A DNA stretch of 64,000 bases from Mitsuaria sp. 7 (lineage in GTDB: Bacteria; Pseudomonadota; Gammaproteobacteria; Burkholderiales; Burkholderiaceae_C), in the NCBI RefSeq assembly GCF_001653795.1, contig NZ_CP011514.1, forward strand, positions 1,176,163 to 1,240,162, in the 5' to 3' direction. Both the position numbers and the translations under genes were made by a program. The first letter of the stretch is position 1. The number at the start of each line of letters is the position of its first letter. Of the stretch, positions 18,546 through 27,000 are shown one piece after another. The notes under the pieces were generated by a model that did not search any database, was not told the origin of the DNA, and saw only the letters and a list, made by a program, of their open reading frames with translations.

Positions 18546-19310
18546 TCAGGTCCCGATGGGGGGGAACTTCAGCACCGTCCCCGCGGGGATGTTGCGGAAG
18601 TCGGTCAGGCCGTTGTAGCGGGCCACCTTCATGAAGGCGGAGGGGCTGCCGTAGACCTCCTCGCAGACGGCGCCGAGCGAGTCGCCTTCCTTCATCGTCA
18701 CCGTGCGCGTGTTGGCGGCGCTGCTGGTGCGGTTGGTGACGCGTTGTTCCTCGTGCTTGCTCATCGCGCCGACGAAGGCCAGGTCGACCTTGGCCCGCAG
18801 CGGATCGCCGCCCGGCTTGAACAGCGTGTACTGCGCCTTCAACGACTCCAGCCGGCCGAAGAAGATCAGCGTGCCCCAGAGCACGCGCACATAGGGCGGC
18901 TCGGCGCGCAGGTCCACGTATTCGTAGACCACCTTGTTGAGCTGCGCGAGCTGGCCCTTCACGTCGGGCGGCTGGCCGGAGACGGGCGGCACGACGCCGG
19001 TGCCGTCCAGCACGATGCTGAAGTTGACGCGTTCGTCGCCGACGCTGGCGAACTTCGGCTCGATGCCGGCCGAGCCCTGCGACTTGGTGGTGTCGTACTT
19101 GATGCCGAAGCTGTGGCTGACATCGGCGGGGTTGATCTGCGCCTGGAAGTTGGTGTCCTTGTCGAGCTGGACCGTGCCCACCTTGCTGAGGCTGTAGCGC
19201 GTCAGCAGCAGCCGGGTCAGCTCCGGCGAAGCGCCGTCCACGGCGGGGCCGCGGGCGGTCGACGCGGAGGCGGGCGCGTTGTTGGCCGTGGCGTTCGAGG
19301 CGGCCGCCAT
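18546..19310 (-). CDS. LysM-containing tube-initiator protein (Afp7-like)
   Basis: The 254-residue protein combines a CIS tube-like body (LSKVGTVQLDKDTNFQAQINPADVSHSFG) with a C-terminal LysM-like module (VTMKEGDSLGAVCEEVYG then IPAGTVLKFPPIGT). This is the architecture of Afp7-type proteins that join the spike to the first tube ring, equivalent to phage gp53-type baseplate hubs. The N-terminal 30 residues are Ala/Asn-rich and likely disordered. It is 1 bp from both DUF5908 and the VgrG-like gene. Confidence 0.9.
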   Translation of the reverse strand: MAAASNATANNAPASASTARGPAVDGASPELTRLLLTRYSLSKVGTVQLDKDTNFQAQINPADVSHSFGIKYDTTKSQGSAGIEPKFASVGDERVNFSIVLDGTGVVPPVSGQPPDVKGQLAQLNKVVYEYVDLRAEPPYVRVLWGTLIFFGRLESLKAQYTLFKPGGDPLRAKVDLAFVGAMSKHEEQRVTNRTSSAANTRTVTMKEGDSLGAVCEEVYGSPSAFMKVARYNGLTDFRNIPAGTVLKFPPIGT

Positions 19311-19311
19311 C

Positions 19312-19479
19312 TCAGCGCTCCCGCTGCGCGCGCAGCCGGTCGGTCAGCCAGGCGCGGCATTCGGCGAGCAGCTGCTCCCGCAGGCGCTGCAGGTCCCGCG
19401 GCGCGATCGCGGGCGCGGGCGGCGCCGGGGCGGGCGTCACCTGCGAGCGGATCAGCAGTTGTCTGACTTCGATGCTCAT
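19312..19479 (-). CDS. DUF5908 small eCIS protein
   Basis: This 55-residue protein begins MSIEVRQLLIRSQV, the conserved start of the DUF5908 family that occurs in eCIS clusters between tube and LysM genes. The rest is a Pro/Ala-rich linker and an amphipathic helix (LQRLREQLLAECRAWLTDRL). The chosen ATG lies inside a slightly longer open frame, since family members begin at this motif. Its role in the particle is not established; the position suggests a small baseplate or hub factor. Confidence 0.8.
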   Translation of the reverse strand: MSIEVRQLLIRSQVTPAPAPPAPAIAPRDLQRLREQLLAECRAWLTDRLRAQRER

Positions 19480-19540
19480 GATGGGTCTCTGTCCTGGTCG
19501 TCTCACGCGGCGTCACACCGCGGTCCGTGCACCGGGGTCG

Positions 19541-20122
19541 TCACACCAGTCGGCTGGAGCCGGCGTAGGCGAACTCGATGCGCTCGATGGCGACCTCGTT
19601 GCGCGTGGCCTGGAAGGCCTCCACCGACCACTTCACCGGATACGCGTTCTGCACCGACCACACCCGCAGCGGGCCGCCTTCCTCGTCGAGCAGGAAGACG
19701 TGCAGCTGCTTGGGGATGATCCGCTGCGCCAACCCGCCTTCCAGCACCGTCTGGCACCACAGCAGCAGCCGCGACTCCATGGTCGCGATGCCGCGCGAGA
19801 GCACCAGCTTCGGGTGCTTCACCGCCTTGGGCAGCAGGTGCACGAAGGCGTTCTGCCCGCCCTCGACCACGCTCTCCGTCTCCATCTCCGGCCCCAGGCC
19901 GGTGACTTCGCGGAAGGCGCCGTCCGCGTCCTTCGCGCTGGCCCCGAAGGTCACCGCGAAGTGGAAGGCCGGGGGCGGGTAGAGCGCCGCCGCCTGCGGT
20001 CCCTGCGGACCCTGGGAAGGCGGCGCCCCCGTCGCGCCTGCGGGTCGCGGCGCCGGCGCGCGGGTCACCCGCGCCGACGGTCGCGCCGCGGGCGGCAGCG
20101 GCGGGGCGGGCGGGACCGCCAT
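19541..20122 (-). CDS. Tube protein, Afp5-like
   Basis: The 193-residue protein is a gp19-type tube fold: PAFHFAVTFG, then FREVTGLGPEMETE, LLLWCQTVLEGG, and a final strand NEVAIERIEFAYAGSSRLV. It begins with about 45 Pro/Ala-rich residues absent from the main tube protein, so it is the better candidate for the specialised first tube layer (Afp5 role). Its ATG overlaps the stop of the preceding tube gene by one base (TGATG), so it is coupled to it. Confidence 0.88.
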   Translation of the reverse strand: MAVPPAPPLPPAARPSARVTRAPAPRPAGATGAPPSQGPQGPQAAALYPPPAFHFAVTFGASAKDADGAFREVTGLGPEMETESVVEGGQNAFVHLLPKAVKHPKLVLSRGIATMESRLLLWCQTVLEGGLAQRIIPKQLHVFLLDEEGGPLRVWSVQNAYPVKWSVEAFQATRNEVAIERIEFAYAGSSRLV

Positions 20123-20580
20123 CAGGCGTTGGCGATGACGAGGCCTTCGTGCGCGATCACGATGGTCTCGATCGCCACCTCGTTGCCGGTGGACTTCAGG
20201 TCGGTGCTGGTGATCTTGGTCGGCCAGGCGTTGGTCAGCGTCCACACCATCGTGGGTTTGCCGGCCTCGTCCAGGAGACTGATGGTCACCGGCTTGCGCT
20301 TGATGGTGTTCATCTTGATCTCGTTGAACCAGTCCCAGAACTTGTTGTCGCCCTTGAAGACGCCCTTCTTCATCGTGACGTCGCTGTACTTCTTCATGCC
20401 GGGCATCTTGAGCACCGAGAACGCGGGGCTGTCCCCGTGCCGGTACTCGATGGGTTGCGCTTCCACGTCCAGTCCGGACACTTCCTGGAAGGACATCACC
20501 GCCGAATCCCACTTCACTTCGAAGCGGAACTTGGGAAGTGGCCATACCGTGGCCGATTGCGCTGATCCGTCGTCTGCCAT
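20122..20580 (-). CDS. Main tube protein, Afp1-like
   Basis: This 152-residue protein has the compact gp19/Hcp-like tube fold: PKFRFEVKWDSAVMSFQEVSG, then FSVLKMPGMKKYSDVTMKKG, WFNEIKMN and the terminal NEVAIETIVIAHEGLVI strand. It is the likely building block of the inner tube, stacked as hexamers around the cargo lumen. It lies 104 bp downstream of the sheath gene, with a small hairpin in the gap. Confidence 0.93.
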   Translation of the reverse strand: MADDGSAQSATVWPLPKFRFEVKWDSAVMSFQEVSGLDVEAQPIEYRHGDSPAFSVLKMPGMKKYSDVTMKKGVFKGDNKFWDWFNEIKMNTIKRKPVTISLLDEAGKPTMVWTLTNAWPTKITSTDLKSTGNEVAIETIVIAHEGLVIANA

Positions 20581-20654
20581 TGCCTGCCTCCACGAGGGTT
20601 AAGAGGTCGAAAACTTGAGGGGTGCGCGATGCCGCGCCGCGGGCCGGATGCCCA

Positions 20655-20671
20655 CGATGCCGATGGCATCG
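20655..20671. other. Intercistronic hairpin between sheath and tube genes
   Basis: CGATGCC (20655-20661) and GGCATCG (20665-20671) form a 7-bp stem with a 3-nt loop in the 104-bp gap. There is no T-run, so it is more likely an mRNA stabiliser or processing element that raises tube transcript level than a terminator. Confidence 0.4.
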
Positions 20672-20684
20672 GGGCTTCGTCCCG

Positions 20685-22301
20685 TCACGACTTCTGCATC
20701 TGCTGCTGGAAGGTGATCTCGATGAACTCGGCCGGGCGGCTGATGGCGACCAGGACGGTCACGCGCAGGATGCCCTCGAGGATGTCCTCGGGCGTCATCG
20801 TCTCGCCCAGGCCGACGTGCACGCTGAAGGCGTCGTCGGGGACCGCGCCGGCCAGGCCGCCGCGCTTCCAGATCCCGGTGAGGAAGCTGGAGATCATGCT
20901 CTTGATGGTCACCCAGGTATTGGCCACGTTGGGCTCGAACACCATGGCCTTGGAGGCCAGCCGGCAGGACTCCTCCAGCATGATCATCGTGCGGCGCACG
21001 TTGATGTAGCGCCAGTCCAGGCTGTTGCCGTCCAGGGTCCGCGCGCCCCAGACCAGCACGCCTTCGCCGATGAAGGAGCGGATCGCGTTGATCGACTTGC
21101 CTTGCGTCGTGACGTTGAGGTCTTCCTGGTCCTCGTGCGAGATGGTGACCTCGGGCGACACGACGCCGTTGAGGCTGACGTTGGCGGGCGCCTTCCAGAC
21201 GCCGCGGCTGTTGTCGACCATCGTGTACACGCCGGCCATCGCGGCCGAGGGCGGCAGCAGGTTGAGCCGGTTGCGCGCCTCGGTCATCACCGTGTTGTAG
21301 AGCGGGCTCATCGAGACCAGGCTCTTGTGCAGCAGCGACTTGTGCGTCTCCACCGCGACGGCGAGCGCGGCGGGCGTCAGCGCCTTCTGCTTCTCCAGGT
21401 CGGACTTGGTGGAGGTGTTCACCATGTCCGTCACGTACTTCGTCCAGTCCTCGTCGGTCTTGACGATGTCGGCCACGGCCTGCGTCTGCTGCGCGGTGCG
21501 CGGGGGCATGGCGGGGTCGACGGCCTCGGGCAGCGACAGCTCCTGGCGCAGCAGCTGGGCCAGCAGCGCCGGGTTGGCGATGCGGGTGTAGTCCAGGTCC
21601 TTGTCCTGCACGACGGTCGTGTTGACCCACGGGTAGTAGGCCGTCGCGAAGTCCAGGAAGTTGACGCCCAGGTCGTTGCGGAAGCCCTCGATGGGATCGC
21701 CGCCCGGGTCCTTGCGGTCCAGGTAGCCGTTCCAGACGTCCAGGATGGCGATGCGGTTGCGCATGCGGCCGCCGCAATGCTGCAGCATGGCCTGCTGGAC
21801 CGCGACGCAGTCGGCGCGCTTGAGCAGCACCGCGTCGGGGATGACCAGCATGGTCGGCTCCTGCTCCTTGATGAGCGTGTCGATGCCGTCGGTCAGTTGC
21901 TGTGCCTCCACCAGGCCGCCGTAGTTGCCCACGGAGACGATGTAGCAGGGGCCGCCGCCGTTCTGGAAGAAGTGCACCATGCCGTGGTACAGCAGGAAGC
22001 GGCCGCCGTCGGCGCCGTCGGCCTGCGTCAGGGCGTAGTCCTTGTCGTCGCCGCGGAAGTCGGAGCGCGTGTTGGCCGGCGCCTCGGCGATGGTCAGGTG
22101 GGGATCGGGTCCGTGGCCGAAGTAGGTGTGGTACTCCGCCATCGAGCTGATGCGCCAGGGCTTGTTCAGCAGCGACTTGCCGCCGTTCTCGGCGCGCCGG
22201 GTGTAGCCGACGAAGGCGGGCACCGCGGTGGCCACCTCGACGACCGAGTTGGGGAATGCATTCTTCTCGACGATATAGACACCGGGTGTCTTCATAGCCA
22301 T
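20685..22301 (-). CDS. Contractile sheath protein (Afp2/3-like)
   Basis: The 538-residue protein starts MKTPGVYIVEKNAFPNSVV, followed by VATAVPAFVGYTRRA, the standard start of phage-tail-type sheath proteins. The core (YHGMVHFFQNGGGPCYIVSVG, MLVIPDAVLL) and the conserved C-terminal domain (NAIRSFIGEGVLVWGARTL, SLDWRYINVRRTMIMLEES) are intact. It forms the contractile outer cylinder. Only one sheath gene is seen, whereas Afp and PVC have three paralogues, so this particle is simpler. Confidence 0.96.
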   Translation of the reverse strand: MAMKTPGVYIVEKNAFPNSVVEVATAVPAFVGYTRRAENGGKSLLNKPWRISSMAEYHTYFGHGPDPHLTIAEAPANTRSDFRGDDKDYALTQADGADGGRFLLYHGMVHFFQNGGGPCYIVSVGNYGGLVEAQQLTDGIDTLIKEQEPTMLVIPDAVLLKRADCVAVQQAMLQHCGGRMRNRIAILDVWNGYLDRKDPGGDPIEGFRNDLGVNFLDFATAYYPWVNTTVVQDKDLDYTRIANPALLAQLLRQELSLPEAVDPAMPPRTAQQTQAVADIVKTDEDWTKYVTDMVNTSTKSDLEKQKALTPAALAVAVETHKSLLHKSLVSMSPLYNTVMTEARNRLNLLPPSAAMAGVYTMVDNSRGVWKAPANVSLNGVVSPEVTISHEDQEDLNVTTQGKSINAIRSFIGEGVLVWGARTLDGNSLDWRYINVRRTMIMLEESCRLASKAMVFEPNVANTWVTIKSMISSFLTGIWKRGGLAGAVPDDAFSVHVGLGETMTPEDILEGILRVTVLVAISRPAEFIEITFQQQMQKS

Positions 22302-22319
22302 GGCGGCCTCCTCTGCGGG

Positions 22320-23219
22320 TTAGCGATGCACGTGGATCTCGGAGACGATCGCCGGTCGGCCGGCTATCGTTTCGCGGGCGAGCAGTTGCGCCGCTGCCGT
22401 GGGCAGTCGGCGGATCAGCACCTTGTCTTGAACCTTGCCGTTGCCGCCGGCCGGGCCGGCGGTCGTTCCGTGGGCCGGGGGCTCACCGCGGCTGCGCAGC
22501 TGGAAGCGGTGCGGCGAGCGCTGCGCCAGCGGCACGCGGACCAGCGAGCGGATGGCCAGCATGGGCGTGCCGTCGTCCAGGCGCTCGGGCACGGGCGCGG
22601 TGAAGCCGGTCTCGCCGGCCAGGTCGACCACGGCGAGCGCGGGCTCGGTCCAGTCGCCCAGCAGGCAGTACTTCCAGACCGTGGCGCGCGGCGCCAGCGG
22701 CCAGCGGTAGCGGACCGGCCAGGCCGCGGGATCGCGCGACGGTCCTTGTGACGGCAGGCGCGCCAGCGGCAGGTGGATCAGCGCGAAGGGCAGCACGCGG
22801 CGGTCGTGGGGCGTGAGCAGCGCGTGGAGCTCCGGCGTGTCGAGCGCCTTGGGGCGCGCTTCCATCGTCACCGTCGTCGCGTCGTCGCCGGTCTCGACCC
22901 ACAGCAGCTCGCGCGGCCGGTCGGCCGCGTCCTCGGTGCCGCAGGCGAAGTCGTCGTCGGTGGCGAAGACGCGCCAGTTCAGCGCGTGGCCGTCGTCGAA
23001 GGCGCCGGACGCGTCCTCGGCGTCGGAACGCAAACGGGCGATCGCCTCGGCGGGCCCGTGGACGCGCAGCGATCCGCCGTCGGTCCGCACCAGCGCGTCG
23101 GCGCGGCGCAGCCGCTCGGCGGTCGAGCCGGCGGGGACGAAGCGCAGTCCGCGGCAGCGGCCGTCGGCGTAGTAGCCGTGGGCGACGTCCACCTGCAGCA
23201 ACGGGAAGTAGGGACCCAT
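22320..23219 (-). CDS. Unassigned eCIS operon protein (299 aa)
   Basis: The protein lies between the DUF4255 cap gene (16 bp away) and the sheath gene (18 bp away), so it is certainly co-expressed with the particle. It starts FPLLQVDVAHGYYADGRCRGL and contains beta-rich segments (PLAPRATVWKYCLLGDW, LAIRSLVRVPLAQRSP) and a basic end (KVLIRRLPTAAAQL). I do not recognise a named domain. Similar proteins at the same position in other eCIS clusters are, as far as I recall, annotated as hypothetical. A cap adaptor or sheath-terminator role is possible from its position only. The start has a GGGAG-like site. Confidence 0.82.
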   Translation of the reverse strand: MGPYFPLLQVDVAHGYYADGRCRGLRFVPAGSTAERLRRADALVRTDGGSLRVHGPAEAIARLRSDAEDASGAFDDGHALNWRVFATDDDFACGTEDAADRPRELLWVETGDDATTVTMEARPKALDTPELHALLTPHDRRVLPFALIHLPLARLPSQGPSRDPAAWPVRYRWPLAPRATVWKYCLLGDWTEPALAVVDLAGETGFTAPVPERLDDGTPMLAIRSLVRVPLAQRSPHRFQLRSRGEPPAHGTTAGPAGGNGKVQDKVLIRRLPTAAAQLLARETIAGRPAIVSEIHVHR

Positions 23220-23235
23220 GTTCCGCTCCCGCCGT

Positions 23236-23808
23236 TCAGCCGTGGACGCCGACGGCCGGCGTGCGCACCGACGGCAGTTGCGCGTCGGGCTTGCGGGCAT
23301 CGATGGAGAGCAGGCGCACGCGGTAGAGCACCGACGGCACGTAACGGCCGCCGAGCACGCCCCACAGCGTGGCCAGGTCATGGATGCTCAGCGGCTCGAT
23401 GTTGAGCGTGAGCTTGTCGATGCGCGGATCCAGCCCGGGGGAGTTCTGCGGATCGAGCACCGGCGTGGCCTGGAAGCAGGCGATGGTGCTGCTGATCAGC
23501 TTGAGCGCCTCCGGGTAGGTGCTGCCGCCGTAGTTGGCCGCGAACATCATCAGCAGGTTCAGCTGGACCGGCGGCGCGGCGCGCGCCATGCGGTCGCCGC
23601 TGCCCAGCGTGTGCGACGGCATGCCGGGCACGGCGTCGCGTTCCAGGTTGACCAGGAAGGCGCAGAGCCGGTGCGCCGCGCCTGCCGCCGGGGCGCCGTC
23701 CGCTTCGTGCAGCGCGGTCACGGCGACGAGGTCCTCCGCCGACTGGTGCGAGCGGCGCAGCACGGCGTTCAGGTGGCCGGCGATGTGGAGGAGGGCGGCG
23801 TCGATCAT
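23236..23808 (-). CDS. DUF4255 tail-terminator/cap protein (Afp16-like)
   Basis: The 190-residue protein begins MIDAALLHIAGHLNAVLRRS, the typical start of the DUF4255 domain. It continues with LCAFLVNLERD, VQLNLLMMFAAN and the C-terminal LWGVLGGRYVPSVLYRVRLL. In Afp-like particles the DUF4255 protein terminates the tube and sheath at the distal end. The ATG was chosen over a longer upstream extension because family members start here, though the Shine-Dalgarno match is weak. It is the first gene of the eCIS operon. Confidence 0.93.
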   Translation of the reverse strand: MIDAALLHIAGHLNAVLRRSHQSAEDLVAVTALHEADGAPAAGAAHRLCAFLVNLERDAVPGMPSHTLGSGDRMARAAPPVQLNLLMMFAANYGGSTYPEALKLISSTIACFQATPVLDPQNSPGLDPRIDKLTLNIEPLSIHDLATLWGVLGGRYVPSVLYRVRLLSIDARKPDAQLPSVRTPAVGVHG

Positions 23809-23964
23809 TGGGGGGCCGGTCGGTGGAGGAGGTGGGACACCGGGGTGTCGATGCGTTGAACGATAGGAGGGCGGGACCTCGCGTCCCATCCGACGGATGC
23901 CGATGTTGGGGGCCGGGTTTTCGGAGATTCGGCTAGTCGCTCCGGCGCTAGCGCATCGCGGCCT

Positions 23965-24001
23965 CAACTCAAGCGCGAGTTGTCCCCTGTCAAGCTGTCA
24001 A
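23965..24001. promoter_or_regulatory. Candidate operator between the eCIS operon and regulator
   Basis: The 284-bp divergent gap between the DUF4255 gene and the wHTH-STAND gene holds a dyad, CAACTC (23965-23970) and GAGTTG (23977-23982). Beside it lie two direct repeats of TGTCAA spaced 8 bp apart (23988-23993, 23996-24001). Winged-helix regulators of the OmpR/CadC class usually bind direct repeats, so these are plausible targets for the neighbouring protein. No confident -35/-10 pair was seen. Confidence 0.4.
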
Positions 24002-24092
24002 TCCTTGCGGGGTGCGGATGCACACGCGCGGGGCTGCCGCTCCTAGACTCCGCGCTCACGGTCCGAAGAGACCGGGCTCAGGAGGTGAAGCA

Positions 24093-27000
24093 ATGGATCC
24101 GAGGATCGAGGAGGGTCCGCTGCCCGCGACGTCCGCTCGTGGGATGAAGGCGGGCGAGCCGCTGAGTTTCCTGCTCGGCGACTGGATCGTCGACGTGCCC
24201 ACGCGCCGGTTGCGCCGTGATGACGAGACCGTGACGCTGGAGCCCCGCCCGATGGCGGTGCTGGCCGCGCTGTGCCGTCATCCCGGCGAGGTGGTGTCCG
24301 CGGAGGCGCTGCTGCAGGACTGCTGGCCGGAGGCCACGACGCTCGGCGACAACCCGGTGCACAAGGTGGTGGCGGGACTGCGCCGGGCCCTGGGCGACAG
24401 CGCCACGACGCCGCGCTATCTGGAGACCATCCGCAAGCAGGGCTACCGGCTGGTGGCGACCATCGGCGTGCTGTCGGCGGAAGGTCCGCGCAGCCTCGCG
24501 GGCGGCTGGCGCGGGCTGTCGCCGTTCCGCGGGCTGGAGCCGTTCGACGCGGCGCACGCGAGCGTGTTCTTCGGCCGCGACGACGCCGTCGCCGCGCTGC
24601 ACGCGCGTCTGACCCGGCAATGGCGGCTGGGGCATCCGCTGGTGCTGCTGCTGGGGCCGAGCGGCTCGGGCAAGACCTCGCTGGTGCAGGCCGGGCTGAT
24701 GCCGGCGCTGACGCGGCCGGCTCCGGCGGCGGCACCGGCGGCGACGCCGATGGACAGCGGCGGACTCGGCAACGGCAACGGCAACGGCAACGGCGATCGG
24801 ACTAACAAAGACAGCGGAGGCAGCGGCAGCAGCAGCAGCGGCGGCAGCGGCGAGCTGCTGCGCGTCAGCGCCGCGGCGCTGGTCGACCTCGGCGCGCTGG
24901 GCGGGCTGGACGCATGGGCGGGCGTGGCGGGCGCGATGCTGGATTGGGAGTGCCAGGGCGTGCCCCTCCTGTCGGGCTACAGCATCGACACCTTGTCCGC
25001 GGACCTGCGCAGCTCTCCCAAGGACGTGCTGCGGCAACTCGCGATCGGGCTGGACGCCACGCGCGCGTTGCGCGGTGGCGCGCAGGCGCCCCCGCTGCTG
25101 GTGCTGGACCGGCTGGAGGCGATCTTCCAGGACGACGACGCGCGCACCGGCGCGTGGCTCGAGATGCTCGACCGCCTGGTGGGCAGCGGACGCATGGTGG
25201 TGCTGGCGATCTGCCGCAACGATTTCTACGCCGCGCTGGCGCGCTGGCCGTCGCTGATGCGGGGCAAGGAGGGCGGCGCCCATCTGGACCTCGCGCCGCC
25301 CGATGCGCGCGCGATCGCCCAGATGATCCGGCTGCCCGCGCGCGCCGCGGGGCTGAGCTACGGCGCGGACGAGAGCGGGCTCAACCGCCTCGACGACCGG
25401 CTGTGCATCGACGCGATGCAGGCACAGGATGCCTTGCCGCTGCTGCAGTACACGCTGCAGCAGCTCTACCTGAACCGCGCGCCGGGGGATGTGCTGGCGT
25501 GGTCCGCGTACGAGGACCTCGGCGGGCTGGAAGGGGCCATCGGCCGCCGCGCGGAATCGCTGCTCGAGGAGCTGCCGGCGCCGCAGCAGGACGCGCTGCC
25601 GCGGCTGCTGCCCCGGCTGGTCTCGCTGGGCGACGACGACGCCTCGCCGACCAGCCGCTGGCTCGCCGCGTCCGAGCTGACGGACCCGCAGGAGCAGGCG
25701 CTGGTGCGCGCCTTCGTCGACGCGCGGCTGCTGGTGGCGGACCTGGCCGGCGGCTTGAACGGCGGCATCAGGAACGACACCAATGGCGGCACCAATGGCG
25801 GTTTGAATGGCGGTTTGAACGGCGATGCACGGGGCGGCGTGAGCGGCTACCGCGTCGCGCACGAGGCGCTGCTGCGGCGCTGGCCGCGCGTGACGGCGTG
25901 GGTCGCGCAGCACCGCGTCGCGCTGACGGCGCGCGACGAACTGCGGCCGTGGGTGGCGCGATGGATGGCCGCGGACCAGGCCGGCCCGCTGCTGATGCCG
26001 CGCGGCTCGACCTTGTGGACGGCGGCGCGCGCGCTGGCGGAGGCGCCGCAGCTCTTCGGCGATCTGGAGCGCCAGTTCATCGAGCGCTCGCAGCGGCGCC
26101 TGCGCCGCCAGCGCTGGGGACTGGGCGCGGCGAGCGCGGGCGCTTTCCTGCTGGCGGGCATCGCCGGCATCGCCGCGATCGGCTACGCGCGGCAGGCCGA
26201 CGTCGCGGCGGAGCGCCAGCGGCAGAGCCGGCAGCTGGCGTCCTTCATGCTGGGCGAGCTGGCGGACAAGCTGCGGCCGATGGGCCAGCTGGACGTGCTC
26301 AGCCGCATCGGCGAGCAGGGCGTGAGGCTGCTCGCGCCGGCGGAGGGCGGCCGCGAGACGCCGGGCGACGCGCTGCAGCGCGCGAAGGCGCTGGTGGTGA
26401 TCGGCGAGGTCAACAGCAGCCGCGGGCAGGGCCGCACCGACATCGCCGCGGACGCGCTGCACGCGGCGCTGCATCTGCTGACGCCCCTGGATCGCGCGGC
26501 GCAGCAGGATCCGGCCGCGTATTACAAGACGCTGGGGGCGGCCTCGTTCTGGCTCGGCCAGATGGCGTTCGACGCCGGCGACCTGGAGACGGCGTCTCTC
26601 GAGATGGCGCGGTACCGCGAGGCCTCCGAGGCCTGGCGCCGGGCCTTGCCCGAGGATGGCGACGCCCAGGCCGAACTGGGGTTCGCGGTGAACAGCCTCG
26701 GCTCCATCGCCTTCCGTCGCGCGTCCTGGGATGAGGCCCAGCGCTGGTTCGAGCAAGCCCTGACCCTCAAGCTGGCGGCCTTGGCGCGCAAGCCGGGCGA
26801 TGCCGATGCGCAGGAGGCGGTGGCCAGTTCGCGCCTCTGGCTGGGACGGGTGGCCCATATCCGCGGCAATCCGGTGCAGGCGCTGGCCTTGTTCGACGTC
26901 GCGCGCCAGCCCCTGGCCGCGCTGGCCGCGCGCACGCCCGATGCGCTGGTGCGTCTGCGCGAGCTGGCGGCCGTGGACGGACGTCGCGGCGATGCCCTGC

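Noticed and set aside
1573..23808. Prophage or type VI secretion system
   Set aside because: No capsid, terminase, portal, integrase or lysis genes for a phage, and no TssJ/L/M membrane complex or ClpV for a T6SS; DUF4255, DUF5908, DUF4157 and the Afp15-like ATPase point to an eCIS.
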